A DNA stretch of 64,000 bases. Origin: Prevotella sp. UBA2850. Its GTDB lineage: Bacteria > Bacteroidota > Bacteroidia > Bacteroidales > Bacteroidaceae. Below, piece by piece: positions 53,271-61,588 of this stretch (position 1 is the first letter of the stretch; every line of letters starts with the position of its first letter). The stretch lies in the NCBI GenBank assembly GCA_002350805.1, contig DEFO01000036.1, positions 1 through 64,000 on the forward strand, in the 5' to 3' direction. Position numbers and translations under genes: made by a program. The notes beneath the pieces are model-generated. The model was not told the origin of the DNA, ran no database searches, and was given only the letters and a program-made list of their open reading frames with translations.

Positions 53271-56200
53271 ATGAATACATTTCGTGCGCTGAAACACATG
53301 TTGCTGCTGGCTGTCGTGCTCTGCAGCCTGTCGGCTGTTGCCCAGTCGAAATACGACCGCTGGGGCGGTGTCTACTATGCTTACCATGCTCCCGAGGATG
53401 CAAAACTCACACCGGCACCCGAGGGCTTCCGTCCTTTCTATATCTCGCACTATGGCCGGCACGGTTCGCGCTGGCTGCCCTCCGACAGCCGTTATAAGTG
53501 GGTGAACAGTCAGTTTGCCGACAATAAGAACCTGACGAAACTGGGCAAGAGCGTCAAGAAACGCCTGGCCAAGATTTGGAAAAATGCCCAGGGTAATGGC
53601 GGCAAGCTCACACCCCTGGGTGCCGAGCAGCACCGTGGCATTGCCCGTCGCATGATGGAGCACTATCCTGAGGTCTTTGCCGACGCGCACAAGAAGATAG
53701 AGGCACGTAGCTCGGTCTACGACCGTTGCCGGAAGAGCATGCAGGCATTTTGCGGGGAACTGCCCCAGACTGCTCTCACGCTGACCACCGACTCGGCCGA
53801 CATGCAGTGGATCGCTTATACCTCCCCTGAGTTAAAGGCGTTTGAGGCCACCGTTCATCCCCGTGGCTGGCTTACTGGCGACCGCGTGGCGGCTGCCTTG
53901 TTCAAGGATCCTTCGAAGGTAGCCGATAAGAACAAGCTGATGTCTGAACTGCATACCATTGCCTCCGACATGCAGGATGTGCAGCTGGACATCACGTTCA
54001 ACGATGTGCTGACCGACGGCGAGTGGCGCTCGGTCTACGACCAGAACAACCTGCGCATGTGGACGGTCAACGGCATGTGCCCCGACAACTACGGTGCGGC
54101 CGCCCGTTCGGCCATCTCGCTGTGGGAGCGTATCGTCAGCGATGCCGACGAGGCCATCAGTAAGGGCAATATGGCGGCTCACCTGCGCTTTGGCCACGAC
54201 ACCAATCTCTACCGGCTGCTGGCGCTCATCGGCGACGAGACGCTTAGCGACGAGCGCACCGACAAGATGGACGAGGTGCTGCCCATGGGTGCCAACATGC
54301 AGATGATTTTCTATACCAATGGCAAAGAGGTCATTGTCAAAGTGCTCAAAAACGAGCGCGAGGTGAAGCTCGGACTGCGCTCTACGAAGATGTACCTCCG
54401 TTGGAGCGACATGAAGAAACTCGTCCGCCAGCGCATCATCGACTATGTGAACCAAGGCCGACTGAGAGATATCAATACTATGACCGGTACCGACTATGCC
54501 GTCACTCGTTCGGCAGGCCGCTACGGGAAAGGCTCCGAGGAACACGGACAGACCATCCCTGCCGTGCTCGAACCTAATGGCATGAACTTCTGGACACCGC
54601 AGACTCGCGACACCGAGCGCAAGTGCATCGCACCTTATTATTATCAGGACACCCATCTGCAAGGATTCCGCAACAGCCACTGGCTCACCGGTGGCTGCAC
54701 GCAGGACTATGGCACCTTCACGCTGATGCCCCTCATGGACAAGCTGCGCCTGAAACCCGAGGAGCGGGCCAGTCGTTTCAGTCATGCCGACGAGGTGTCG
54801 CATCCCGACTACTATTCCGTCATCCTGCCCGACGAGCATCTGAAGGCCGAGATGACGGGCATGAGCCATTGTGCCTTCTTCCGCTTTACCTATCAGAAAG
54901 ACGGCAAAGCCTACTTCGTGGTCAATCCCAACAGCGACGAGGGCGAGGGCTTTGTGGCTGTCGACACCACCAACAACTGCATCTACGGCTACAACCCCGT
55001 GCACCGCATCTATCAGGGATGGGGTGATCCGGCAGGCTTCAACGGCTGGTTTGCCGTGCAGTTCGAACTGCCCATCGAGGAGTTTGGCATCCAGGACACC
55101 AGCGAATCCGGTGATTCCGGGAATACCGGCAAGCCCAAGAGTCCTGTCGCTTGGGTGGCTTTCGATGTCACTGAGGGTCAGGAGGTGCTCGTCAAGGCGG
55201 CCAGCAGCTTCGTCGACATGAAGGGCGTGATGAACAATATCGCCCAGGAGATGCCCCACTGGGAGTTCTACGATACCCGTTGCCGCGTCATTGAGGCCTG
55301 GCAGAAAAAGATGCGCCGGGTGCTCGTGACCGATAGTGACAACCCCGAACAGACGGCTCAGTTCTACGGGGCCCTCTACCGTGCCAGCTTCCTGCCGCGG
55401 GCCTTCAGCGATAAAGACGGGCGTTACCCGTCGTTCGCCGGTGGAAAAGAGATAACGCAGCACTCGCTCGGAAAGATTGGCGGCAAGCCCATCTTTAAGC
55501 GCACTTACATGGACTTCTCGATGTGGGACACCTACCGGGCGCTCCATCCCCTCAACATCCTGCTCGAGCCGGCCACCAGCAGCATGATGGAAAGTCTGCT
55601 CCACATGTACGACCAGGGTGGATGGCTGCCCATCTTCCCCTGCTGGAACAGCTATACGGCGGCTATGATTGGCGACCATTGCACCGCGGCACTGGCCGAT
55701 GCGCTGGTGAAAGGCGTCAAGAACTTCAATGCCGAGAAAGCCTATGAGGCCATGCGCAAGAATGCCTTCACCATTCCCTCGCCCGAGGAATACCGCGACG
55801 GAAAGGGCAGACGCGCCATCGACAGCTACCTGAAGTATGGATATATTCCGCTGGAGGACAGTGTGCCCGAGGCTTTCCATACCAACGAGCAGGTCAGCCG
55901 TACGCTGGAATATGCCTACGATGACTTTGCGTTGGCGCAAGTGGCGAAGCTTCTTGGCAAGACCGACGACTATCAGGTGCTCATGCGCCGTGCCGCCAAC
56001 TGGCGCAATGCCATCAATCCGCGCACGGGCTGGGCTGACGGACGCTATCAGAACGGCCGCTGGATGAACAACCTCGACCAGACGCATCGCGTGAAGTTCA
56101 TCACCGAGGGTGCCACCTGCCACTATACATGGTACGTGCCTCACGATCCCTACGGACTCATGCAGGTGATGGGCGGTCGCGACCGTTATGTCAACCGCCT

Positions 56201-56690
56201 CGACTCGATGTTCACCGAAGGCCTTTACTGGCATGGCAACGAGCCCTGCCATCAGGTGGCCTATATGTTCAACTATGCCGGTGAGCCCTGGCGCACACAG
56301 AAGTGGGTGCGCCACATCCTCGACACCGAATACCTGGATGTGCCCGGTGGACTCAGCGGTAACGACGATGCCGGCCAGATGTCGGCATGGTATGTGTTCT
56401 CAGCTCTCGGCTTCTATCCCGTCTGTCCTGCCACACCTTATTATATAATAGGCACCCCCACCTTCCCGCAGGCCCAGATCGGCCGTTTCGTCATTCAGGC
56501 CGACAATGTCAGTCACGACAACTGCTACATCCAGAGTGCCACATGGAACGGTCAGCCCTATACCCGCAACTACATCACCCACGACATGATTCAGAATGGT
56601 GGCATCCTCCGTTTCGTCATGGGTCCCCAGCCCAACAAAGAGTGGGGTAGCCATCCCACCGACTGTCCCCCCGATGTAATGAAGGATTGA
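53271..56690 (+). CDS. fusion of histidine acid phosphatase and GH92 alpha-mannosidase
   Basis: 1139 residues, exported (signal ends VAQ, about residue 25). Residues about 26-395 are a clade-2 histidine phosphatase (acid phosphatase/phytase): SHYGRHGSRW with catalytic His64, and GHD with His309-Asp310. Residues about 400-1139 are a full-length GH92: the beta-sandwich part with AGRYGKGSEEHGQ and FRNSHWLTGG, then a barrel with FSMWDTYRALHPL, PEEYRDGKGRRAIDSYL, GNEPCHQ and the catalytic-region Asp1032-Asp1033 in SGNDDAGQMSAWYVFSALGF (split as SGNDDAGQMSAW and YVFSALGF). GH92 enzymes are calcium-dependent inverting exo-alpha-mannosidases. The pairing suggests removal of phosphate from mannan or N-glycans before mannose trimming. 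Confidence 0.9.
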   Translation: MNTFRALKHMLLLAVVLCSLSAVAQSKYDRWGGVYYAYHAPEDAKLTPAPEGFRPFYISHYGRHGSRWLPSDSRYKWVNSQFADNKNLTKLGKSVKKRLAKIWKNAQGNGGKLTPLGAEQHRGIARRMMEHYPEVFADAHKKIEARSSVYDRCRKSMQAFCGELPQTALTLTTDSADMQWIAYTSPELKAFEATVHPRGWLTGDRVAAALFKDPSKVADKNKLMSELHTIASDMQDVQLDITFNDVLTDGEWRSVYDQNNLRMWTVNGMCPDNYGAAARSAISLWERIVSDADEAISKGNMAAHLRFGHDTNLYRLLALIGDETLSDERTDKMDEVLPMGANMQMIFYTNGKEVIVKVLKNEREVKLGLRSTKMYLRWSDMKKLVRQRIIDYVNQGRLRDINTMTGTDYAVTRSAGRYGKGSEEHGQTIPAVLEPNGMNFWTPQTRDTERKCIAPYYYQDTHLQGFRNSHWLTGGCTQDYGTFTLMPLMDKLRLKPEERASRFSHADEVSHPDYYSVILPDEHLKAEMTGMSHCAFFRFTYQKDGKAYFVVNPNSDEGEGFVAVDTTNNCIYGYNPVHRIYQGWGDPAGFNGWFAVQFELPIEEFGIQDTSESGDSGNTGKPKSPVAWVAFDVTEGQEVLVKAASSFVDMKGVMNNIAQEMPHWEFYDTRCRVIEAWQKKMRRVLVTDSDNPEQTAQFYGALYRASFLPRAFSDKDGRYPSFAGGKEITQHSLGKIGGKPIFKRTYMDFSMWDTYRALHPLNILLEPATSSMMESLLHMYDQGGWLPIFPCWNSYTAAMIGDHCTAALADALVKGVKNFNAEKAYEAMRKNAFTIPSPEEYRDGKGRRAIDSYLKYGYIPLEDSVPEAFHTNEQVSRTLEYAYDDFALAQVAKLLGKTDDYQVLMRRAANWRNAINPRTGWADGRYQNGRWMNNLDQTHRVKFITEGATCHYTWYVPHDPYGLMQVMGGRDRYVNRLDSMFTEGLYWHGNEPCHQVAYMFNYAGEPWRTQKWVRHILDTEYLDVPGGLSGNDDAGQMSAWYVFSALGFYPVCPATPYYIIGTPTFPQAQIGRFVIQADNVSHDNCYIQSATWNGQPYTRNYITHDMIQNGGILRFVMGPQPNKEWGSHPTDCPPDVMKD

Positions 56691-56700
56691 GAACTTGGCT

Positions 56701-56766
56701 AAGTGAAAAGTGACAAGTGAGAAGCTTATCTAAGTGACAAGTGACAAGTGAAAAGTGACAAGTGTG
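56701..56766 (+). repeat. heptad array AAGTGAN
   Basis: Eight or so AAGTGA-type heptads with the same AAGCTTATCT interruption as at 49435. Begins about 10 bases after the GH92 fusion stop codon, in sense orientation. Confidence 0.85.
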
Positions 56767-56863
56767 ATTACCTTTGAACTTCTTTTAAGGAGTTTAGGAG
56801 TGTAGGAGTGTGGGAGTGTAGACAATACTCCGCCTCTTGCAAATCCCACTCCGCTAGGCGCTT

Positions 56864-56889
56864 TCCCCCTCGGGGGAGTTGGTGGGGGG
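56864..56889 (+). repeat. C/G-rich hairpin repeat, second copy
   Basis: TCCCCCTCGGGGGAGTTGGT followed by GGGGG, nearly identical to 53121-53146. Confidence 0.8.
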
Positions 56890-56895
56890 TCTGAA

Positions 56896-57017
56896 CTTTG
56901 AATTTTTGGAGCAGCGAGCGCCAACAAGCTTGCTTGATTGGCCGAGATTCCCGCTAACGCGCCTACCCGTAGCCTTTCGTGACAAAAATCATGGACTGTA
57001 AGGACATAACCTTGAAC
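56896..57017 (+). repeat. dispersed repeat, copy 3 (full)
   Basis: Closest to copy 1; includes CAAGCTTGCTTGATTGGCC, ATTCCCGCTAACGCGCC and CATGGACTGTAAGGACATAA. It directly precedes the inverted-repeat element, as copy 1 precedes its truncated relative. Confidence 0.9.
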
Positions 57018-57028
57018 ATCTTAAATTA

Positions 57029-57160
57029 GCCTACCGGTTTGAGCAAAAGAATTTTTGATAATTTGTGGTCATTTGTGCCAATTTGTGTTTTATACTTAAC
57101 ACTAATTCCCGTAAATTTCCACAAATTATCAAAAAATCTTTTTGCTCAAGTCGCAGGCAA
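57029..57160. mobile_element. MITE-like non-coding inverted-repeat element
   Basis: Arms of about 45 bases. The core left arm (57041-57068, GAGCAAAAG...AATTTGTGG) is nearly the exact reverse complement of 57119-57147. Weaker pairing extends outward (CCGGTTTGAGC against GCTCAAGTCGCAGG). The roughly 50-base centre has no reading frame. A truncated copy lies at 49684-49780, so the element has moved or been copied. No transposase is in the window. Confidence 0.75.
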
Positions 57161-57183
57161 CAATTCTCAGTTCTCAACTGTGG

Positions 57184-57693
57184 TTATTCTTCGGCAAGAT
57201 ACCATTTTGAGTACTCGACGTAATGGCGGGCGTATGACTCGGCCTGGTCGGGATTGGTCTTCTTGATGAATTTGGCTGGCACGCCGCCCCAGATCTCGTG
57301 GGGACCGATGACGGTGCGACCCAGTACCAATGCACCGGCAGCCACTACGGCTCCCTCGCCGACGATGGCATTGTCGAGCACGGTGCTTCCCATGCCGATG
57401 AGGCAGCCGCGCTTCAGGGTGCAGGCATGAACAGTGGCATTGTGGCCGATGGTGACATCGTCTTCGATGATGGTGGGACCGATCTTGTTGGTGACATGCA
57501 CCACAGCTCCGTCTTGAACATTCACACGGTCGCCCATGGTGACGGGTGCCACATCACCACGCACGACGGCATTGAACCACACACTACACTCGTCGCCCAT
57601 GGTCACTTCGCCCACGATGGCGGCATTCTCGCTGAAATAACACTCCTTTCCCCAACGCGGAGTAAGGCCCTTTACTGATTTGATGATTGCCAT
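57184..57693 (-). CDS. gamma-carbonic anhydrase-family hexapeptide-repeat protein
   Basis: 169 residues, left-handed beta-helix (YrdA/PaaY type). FNAVVRGD, VNVQDGAVVHV, VTIGHNATVHAC and LIGMGSTVLDNA are the hexapeptide turns; the histidines in VVHV, IGH and VHAC are in zinc-ligand positions for a trimeric enzyme. The ATG at 57693 gives the family-typical MAIIKSVKG start; a longer frame from GTG 57792 runs through the promoter and is rejected. True carbonic anhydrase activity is not certain in this family. Confidence 0.9.
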   Translation of the reverse strand: MAIIKSVKGLTPRWGKECYFSENAAIVGEVTMGDECSVWFNAVVRGDVAPVTMGDRVNVQDGAVVHVTNKIGPTIIEDDVTIGHNATVHACTLKRGCLIGMGSTVLDNAIVGEGAVVAAGALVLGRTVIGPHEIWGGVPAKFIKKTNPDQAESYARHYVEYSKWYLAEE

Positions 57694-57700
57694 TTTTCGG

Positions 57701-57708
57701 CAAAGGTA
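57701..57708 (-). promoter_or_regulatory. -7 box (TACCTTTG) directly before the carbonic anhydrase gene
   Basis: Read on the minus strand, TACCTTTG ends seven bases before the ATG at 57693, implying a leaderless or nearly leaderless message. Confidence 0.55.
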
Positions 57709-57844
57709 CAAAAAAGCAGGGAAATGAGAAAGAAAGAAATTAGAATAATTAGAAAAAATACGTAGGATAATGGCGGAGTCGAAGTTGCCCACAGATTTCC
57801 ACAGATTTTCACTGATTCTTTCTCAAGCTAGAAAGCATATCATA

Positions 57845-58018
57845 CCTGTCAGCTCTCACCTCTCAGTTCTCAGCTGTGATGTTGCCCACAGAAGGCAGCA
57901 GAGCTGCGGTTCAAAGTTCCAAGTTCAAGGTTCAAGGTTCAAAGACCCTACCCAGCCTCCCCTATGAGGGGAGGAGCAAGGCTGACGCCGGTTCAAGGTT
58001 CCAGGTTCAATACTTTTA
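57845..58018 (-). repeat. mixed heptad arrays with an inverted C/G hairpin
   Basis: On the minus strand this reads as TGAGA-type units (57849-57886) and CTTGAAC units (57908-57945, with more near 57990-58010), with a divergent copy of the C/G hairpin (57951-57984) between. It fills most of the 441-base gap between the carbonic anhydrase and GH43 genes; 57709-57844 shows nothing else. Confidence 0.7.
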
Positions 58019-58048
58019 AGCTGGAGTCACAAGCTGGAAAGGTAATCA

Positions 58049-58128
58049 CACTTGTCACTTGTCACTTATCACTTGTCACTTAGATAAGCTTGTCACTTAG
58101 ATAAGCTTTTCACTTAGACAATCTTTTC
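58049..58128 (-). repeat. heptad array AAGTGAN downstream of GH43
   Basis: On the minus strand a series of AAGTGA-type heptads with two AAGCTTATCT interruptions. It starts a few bases after the GH43 stop (58135), again in sense orientation. Confidence 0.85.
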
Positions 58129-58134
58129 ACTTCG

Positions 58135-60231
58135 TCAATCTTCCCAGCGGAGGACGGCGCCATTACGGCGGGCGGGATCGGCGCCGGTGAAGTCGAGTGA
58201 GTAGGGACTGCCGGTGGTGGGACTCTTGCCGATATAGCGGTGGGTGCGCATCGACATGAGCATGAACTCGCGGTTGAGATAGTCCTGCCATAAGAACACT
58301 TCGGCCTTCTCGGGGTCGTTGGTGAGGCGCACATCGCCCGCAATGCCAAATCCGGCGACAAACACATAGCGGCCGTCGGCGCACTGCAGACTGACCTTAC
58401 CCTGCCCCTTGTCGATGAGTTTGAAGCGGGTCTGCGGTGATTTGTCTTTCTGTTCAGTATCGTAAATCAGTCCGTGCTCCAGCGCTTTCATGGGTTTGCC
58501 GGTGGCCATGTTGATGATGCGGAATGTCTTGCCGTACGGTATGTTGGCAGAGCGGTCGGCCTGCGGCTCGTCGACGGTGAAGTTGTCGAACTCAGCATAT
58601 CCGCCGTTCTTGCCCTTCTTGTTGAAGGCAAAGAGAGCGTGGCGTGAGCCCTGGAAGGAGATGAGCTGGTAGCTGAGCGGCATCATGCGGCCTACGTTGT
58701 GGAAACTCTTGCCATCGGTAGAGTAGGCGTATTGCGCCTGGTCGTTGTCGTAGTCGCCGATGCAGCGGAGCCAGATTTTGCCGTCGGACAAACCGACGGG
58801 CATGTCGAGCGTATCGTTTGTGGCCTGCTCAAAGCAGCACAGGGTGTATTTCTTGCCCTCTTTCACGATGCCAATCCACGAGCAGGGTACGTTGATATTG
58901 CCCAGTCCGCAGACGTCGCCGTCTTTCATGCCCTTCGTGTAGAGCTCGACGGTAGCGACGGACGTCGGGCCGATGACGCGCTGGGTGAGCGTGTTGCGGG
59001 CCCACATGAGTTGTTCGGCAGGCATGGTGTTCAGGCGCAGTCGGCCGTTCCGGAGGCTCCACATCTTCTCTTCGGGATTGTGGTTCCACTGCCAGATGCG
59101 CCCCAGCTGCTTGCCGTTGAAGTTCTCGCTGCGCTCATAGGGAGCGTGGGGTTGTAGCTGTGATGATGCAGCAGACGGGATGTTGGGCTTGAACCAGGTG
59201 CGGGGGGCACGGCCGAGGTTGCCCTCGAGGCCGAGCATGGGCCAACCGTCCTTCCATGTGATGGGTGCCAGCGTGACGGTGCGGCCTATCGAGTGGAAGT
59301 CCATCATGAGCAGAGCCCACCATTGTCCGTTCTGGTCTTCCACGATGCCTCCCTGATGGATGTTGGTGCAGGCGGTAGCGTCTTTGTCGACCTCGGGAAT
59401 GCCAAATTTGGTGCCGTCGTGGCCGATGCGGTATTTTTCGCCCCGTGGCACCTGCGTGAGCGAGGCGGCATGGTAGCCGAAGGTCTCGTCGGCCGTGATG
59501 GTGATGGTCTCGTAGGGTCCCCAGATGCTCTTCGAGCGCGAGCAGAGCGTGCGGCCGTTGGGCTTATAGTCGGTGGAGATGAGATAATACATGCCATTGA
59601 TTTTATACATGTGGTGGCCTTCGCCCACGGCATTGCCCTCGGGAATGATGGTGCGCTCGGTCTCGTCGATGGGACCGCTCATGTCGGGTTTCAGCTCGGT
59701 GCATTTCACCTCGCCGTAGCCGTGGATGGCATAGATCTTGCCGTCGTCGTCGAAGAGCACGGAGAGGTCGTAGATGCGTCCCTGCATATTGTGGTGCTTC
59801 CACGGTCCGCGAATATCCTTCGAGGTGTAGCACTGCAGTCCCTTGCCGTTCACATTCGAGTAGACATAGAACTGTCCGTTGGCATGGCGGATGCAGGGAG
59901 CCCAGATGCCCTGTCCGTAGATCTCCTTGTGGTTCTTCAGTGCGAAGGCATCGTCGTTGAAGTCGAAACGGTCGAAGCAGTAGCTGATGTTCTCCCAGTT
60001 CACCAGATCTTTCGAGTGGAGGATAACCAGTCCGGGCACGGTGTGCATGGTGGTGCCCGCCAGATAGTAGTCATCGCCCACGCGGAGGATGTCGGGGTCG
60101 GAGAACTCATCGTAGAACAGCGGATTGGTGAAGGTGCCGTTGCCGTTGTCGGCTGTCCACGACTTGGGCTGAGCCGATGCGGTCAGCGCGAAGAAAAGCG
60201 AAAGTGCAAGGAAGAGATGCTTTATTTTCAT
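58135..60231 (-). CDS. GH43-family glycoside hydrolase with C-terminal beta-trefoil-like domain
   Basis: 698 residues, signal peptide ending SAQ (about residue 21). The five-bladed propeller (about 30-340) has Asp45 in FSDPDILRVGDDYY as general base, Asp in YDLSVLFDDDGK as pKa modulator and Glu in GNAVGEGHHMYK as general acid. A beta-sandwich (about 365-560) follows, and the last 140 residues (RYVFVAGFGIAGDVRLTND, HRYIGKSPTTGSPY) look like a fascin/ricin-type trefoil that may bind sugar. Family enzymes are arabinofuranosidases, xylosidases or galactosidases; the specificity is not readable. No SusCD pair is adjacent, so it acts as a stand-alone exported enzyme. Confidence 0.88.
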   Translation of the reverse strand: MKIKHLFLALSLFFALTASAQPKSWTADNGNGTFTNPLFYDEFSDPDILRVGDDYYLAGTTMHTVPGLVILHSKDLVNWENISYCFDRFDFNDDAFALKNHKEIYGQGIWAPCIRHANGQFYVYSNVNGKGLQCYTSKDIRGPWKHHNMQGRIYDLSVLFDDDGKIYAIHGYGEVKCTELKPDMSGPIDETERTIIPEGNAVGEGHHMYKINGMYYLISTDYKPNGRTLCSRSKSIWGPYETITITADETFGYHAASLTQVPRGEKYRIGHDGTKFGIPEVDKDATACTNIHQGGIVEDQNGQWWALLMMDFHSIGRTVTLAPITWKDGWPMLGLEGNLGRAPRTWFKPNIPSAASSQLQPHAPYERSENFNGKQLGRIWQWNHNPEEKMWSLRNGRLRLNTMPAEQLMWARNTLTQRVIGPTSVATVELYTKGMKDGDVCGLGNINVPCSWIGIVKEGKKYTLCCFEQATNDTLDMPVGLSDGKIWLRCIGDYDNDQAQYAYSTDGKSFHNVGRMMPLSYQLISFQGSRHALFAFNKKGKNGGYAEFDNFTVDEPQADRSANIPYGKTFRIINMATGKPMKALEHGLIYDTEQKDKSPQTRFKLIDKGQGKVSLQCADGRYVFVAGFGIAGDVRLTNDPEKAEVFLWQDYLNREFMLMSMRTHRYIGKSPTTGSPYSLDFTGADPARRNGAVLRWED

Positions 60232-60282
60232 GCTGGTTGTCTTTGATATGAGGCGCGATGACCGGCGCCCCGTTGTTAGAAA

Positions 60283-60858
60283 TCAATACAGGAGGAGTAG
60301 TCCGGCAAAGCCGGCATACATAATCATGCGTATGGGGTTGATTTTCATCCAGTAGGTGCCGACGAAGGTGGCACAGAAGAGGAACACACTGATCCAGAAC
60401 TGCCATGGATTCTCGGTCGGTGTGGAGAAGTTCTCACTGGTCATTAATAATAAGGTGGCGGCACCCAGGAGTCCGACCACAGCCGGACGGAGTCCGCGGA
60501 ACACCGACTGCACGGTGGGCGTGTGCATATACTTCATGAACATCTTGCTAATGAGAATCATCAGGATGAGCGACGGAAGAACCAATGCGAAGGTGGCGGT
60601 GAAGCTGCCCAGAATGGCCATCAATCCGCTGTGGCCAGCATTCTGCACAGCCGTGTAGCCGCAGTAGGTGGCAGAGTTGATGCCGATGGGTCCGGGCGTC
60701 ATCTGACTGATGGCCACGATATCGGTAAACTCGGCCGTGTTCATCCAGTGCCAGTGGTGCACCACCTCGCCCTGAATGAGCGACAGCATGCCGTAGCCTC
60801 CGCCGAATCCGAAGAGACCAATCTGGAAAAAGGTGATGAAGAGATAGAAGTATATCAT
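60283..60858 (-). CDS. chromate transporter (ChrA-family) half-protein
   Basis: 191 residues of hydrophobic helices. The family start FFQIGLFGFGGGYGMLSLIQ and the motif SQMTPGPIGINSATYCG are typical of CHR proteins. This is a half-length type that works as a pair with the protein encoded upstream at 60950-61507. The pair would export chromate or, in gut bacteria, another oxyanion; actual substrate unknown. It is probably cotranscribed with its partner, 91 bases away. Confidence 0.9.
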   Translation of the reverse strand: MIYFYLFITFFQIGLFGFGGGYGMLSLIQGEVVHHWHWMNTAEFTDIVAISQMTPGPIGINSATYCGYTAVQNAGHSGLMAILGSFTATFALVLPSLILMILISKMFMKYMHTPTVQSVFRGLRPAVVGLLGAATLLLMTSENFSTPTENPWQFWISVFLFCATFVGTYWMKINPIRMIMYAGFAGLLLLY

Positions 60859-60949
60859 GGGTTCCTTCTTGGTGTTTTATCGTTTTTCTTGCTGGTCAGC
60901 CGAGTCTGTCGTGACCGTCACTGCTATTCTGACCATGCCGTTTGTGCTG

Positions 60950-61507
60950 TCAGGCTTTCGACTCGGGAGCCTCAACGAATTTGCCGTAGAGCCAGCCGCC
61001 CAGTCCGGCAGCCACGATGACGAGGATGGGCGACACGCCCAAGGCCCAGATGGCCAGTGCGCCGGCGATGGGAATCCAGCAGTTGACCAGTGATATCTTG
61101 GCACTTTTGGCCAGTTTGAAGGTGGGAACGGCAATGAGAGCCACCACAGCCGGACGTATGCCGCGGAAGATGGACTGCACCACCTGGTTCTCGGAGAACT
61201 GGTGGAAGAACATAGCGATGAGCAGAATGATGAGGAATGAGGGCAGCACAGCCCCCAGACAACAGCTGACGGCGCCTTTCACCTGCCGCAGCTTATAGCC
61301 GATGAAGATGCTGATGTTGGCAGCAAACACACCGGGACAGCTCTGCGCGACGGCAATGAGGTCGAGAAACTCTTCTTTCGTGATCCATTTGTGCTTCTCA
61401 ACCACCTCGGCCTCGATAATAGGAATCATGGCGTATCCACCCCCGAGGGTGAATGCGCCAATCTTAAAGAAGGTGAGAAAGGATGTCCAATAGATGTTGT
61501 TCATCAT
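60950..61507 (-). CDS. chromate transporter (ChrA-family) half-protein, first of pair
   Basis: 185 residues. FFKIGAFTLGGGYAMIPII and AVAQSCPGVFAANISIFIGY are the CHR-domain signatures; the repeated GGGYxM motif in both halves shows ancient duplication. It lies upstream of the other half on the same strand, so together they equal one full-length ChrA. Two consecutive ATG codons begin the frame at 61507. Confidence 0.9.
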   Translation of the reverse strand: MMNNIYWTSFLTFFKIGAFTLGGGYAMIPIIEAEVVEKHKWITKEEFLDLIAVAQSCPGVFAANISIFIGYKLRQVKGAVSCCLGAVLPSFLIILLIAMFFHQFSENQVVQSIFRGIRPAVVALIAVPTFKLAKSAKISLVNCWIPIAGALAIWALGVSPILVIVAAGLGGWLYGKFVEAPESKA

Positions 61508-61553
61508 TCAGTCATCAGTCTGTTACTTGTCAATTGCCTTGCGTTGATGATTG

Positions 61554-61588
61554 TCAATCTTCAATTATCAATTTTCAATTATCAATTC
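61554..61588 (-). repeat. heptad array AATTGAN containing the purL stop
   Basis: Five heptads of the form NAATTGA on the minus strand in exact register. The purL stop codon (61582-61584) is itself one TGA of the array. Confidence 0.85.

Noticed and set aside
53216..53497. Short frame overlapping the start of the phosphatase-GH92 gene
   Set aside because: It crosses the promoter and signal-peptide region in another frame; the annotated gene has strong motif support.
53832..56315. 827-codon open frame on the minus strand
   Set aside because: It is antisense to the phosphatase-GH92 gene, whose motifs are unmistakable. The frame is open because of GC-rich codon bias and has no signal, domain or promoter.
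57039..57266. 75-codon frame over the inverted-repeat element
   Set aside because: It covers a repeat element and the 3' end of the carbonic anhydrase gene; not a plausible protein.
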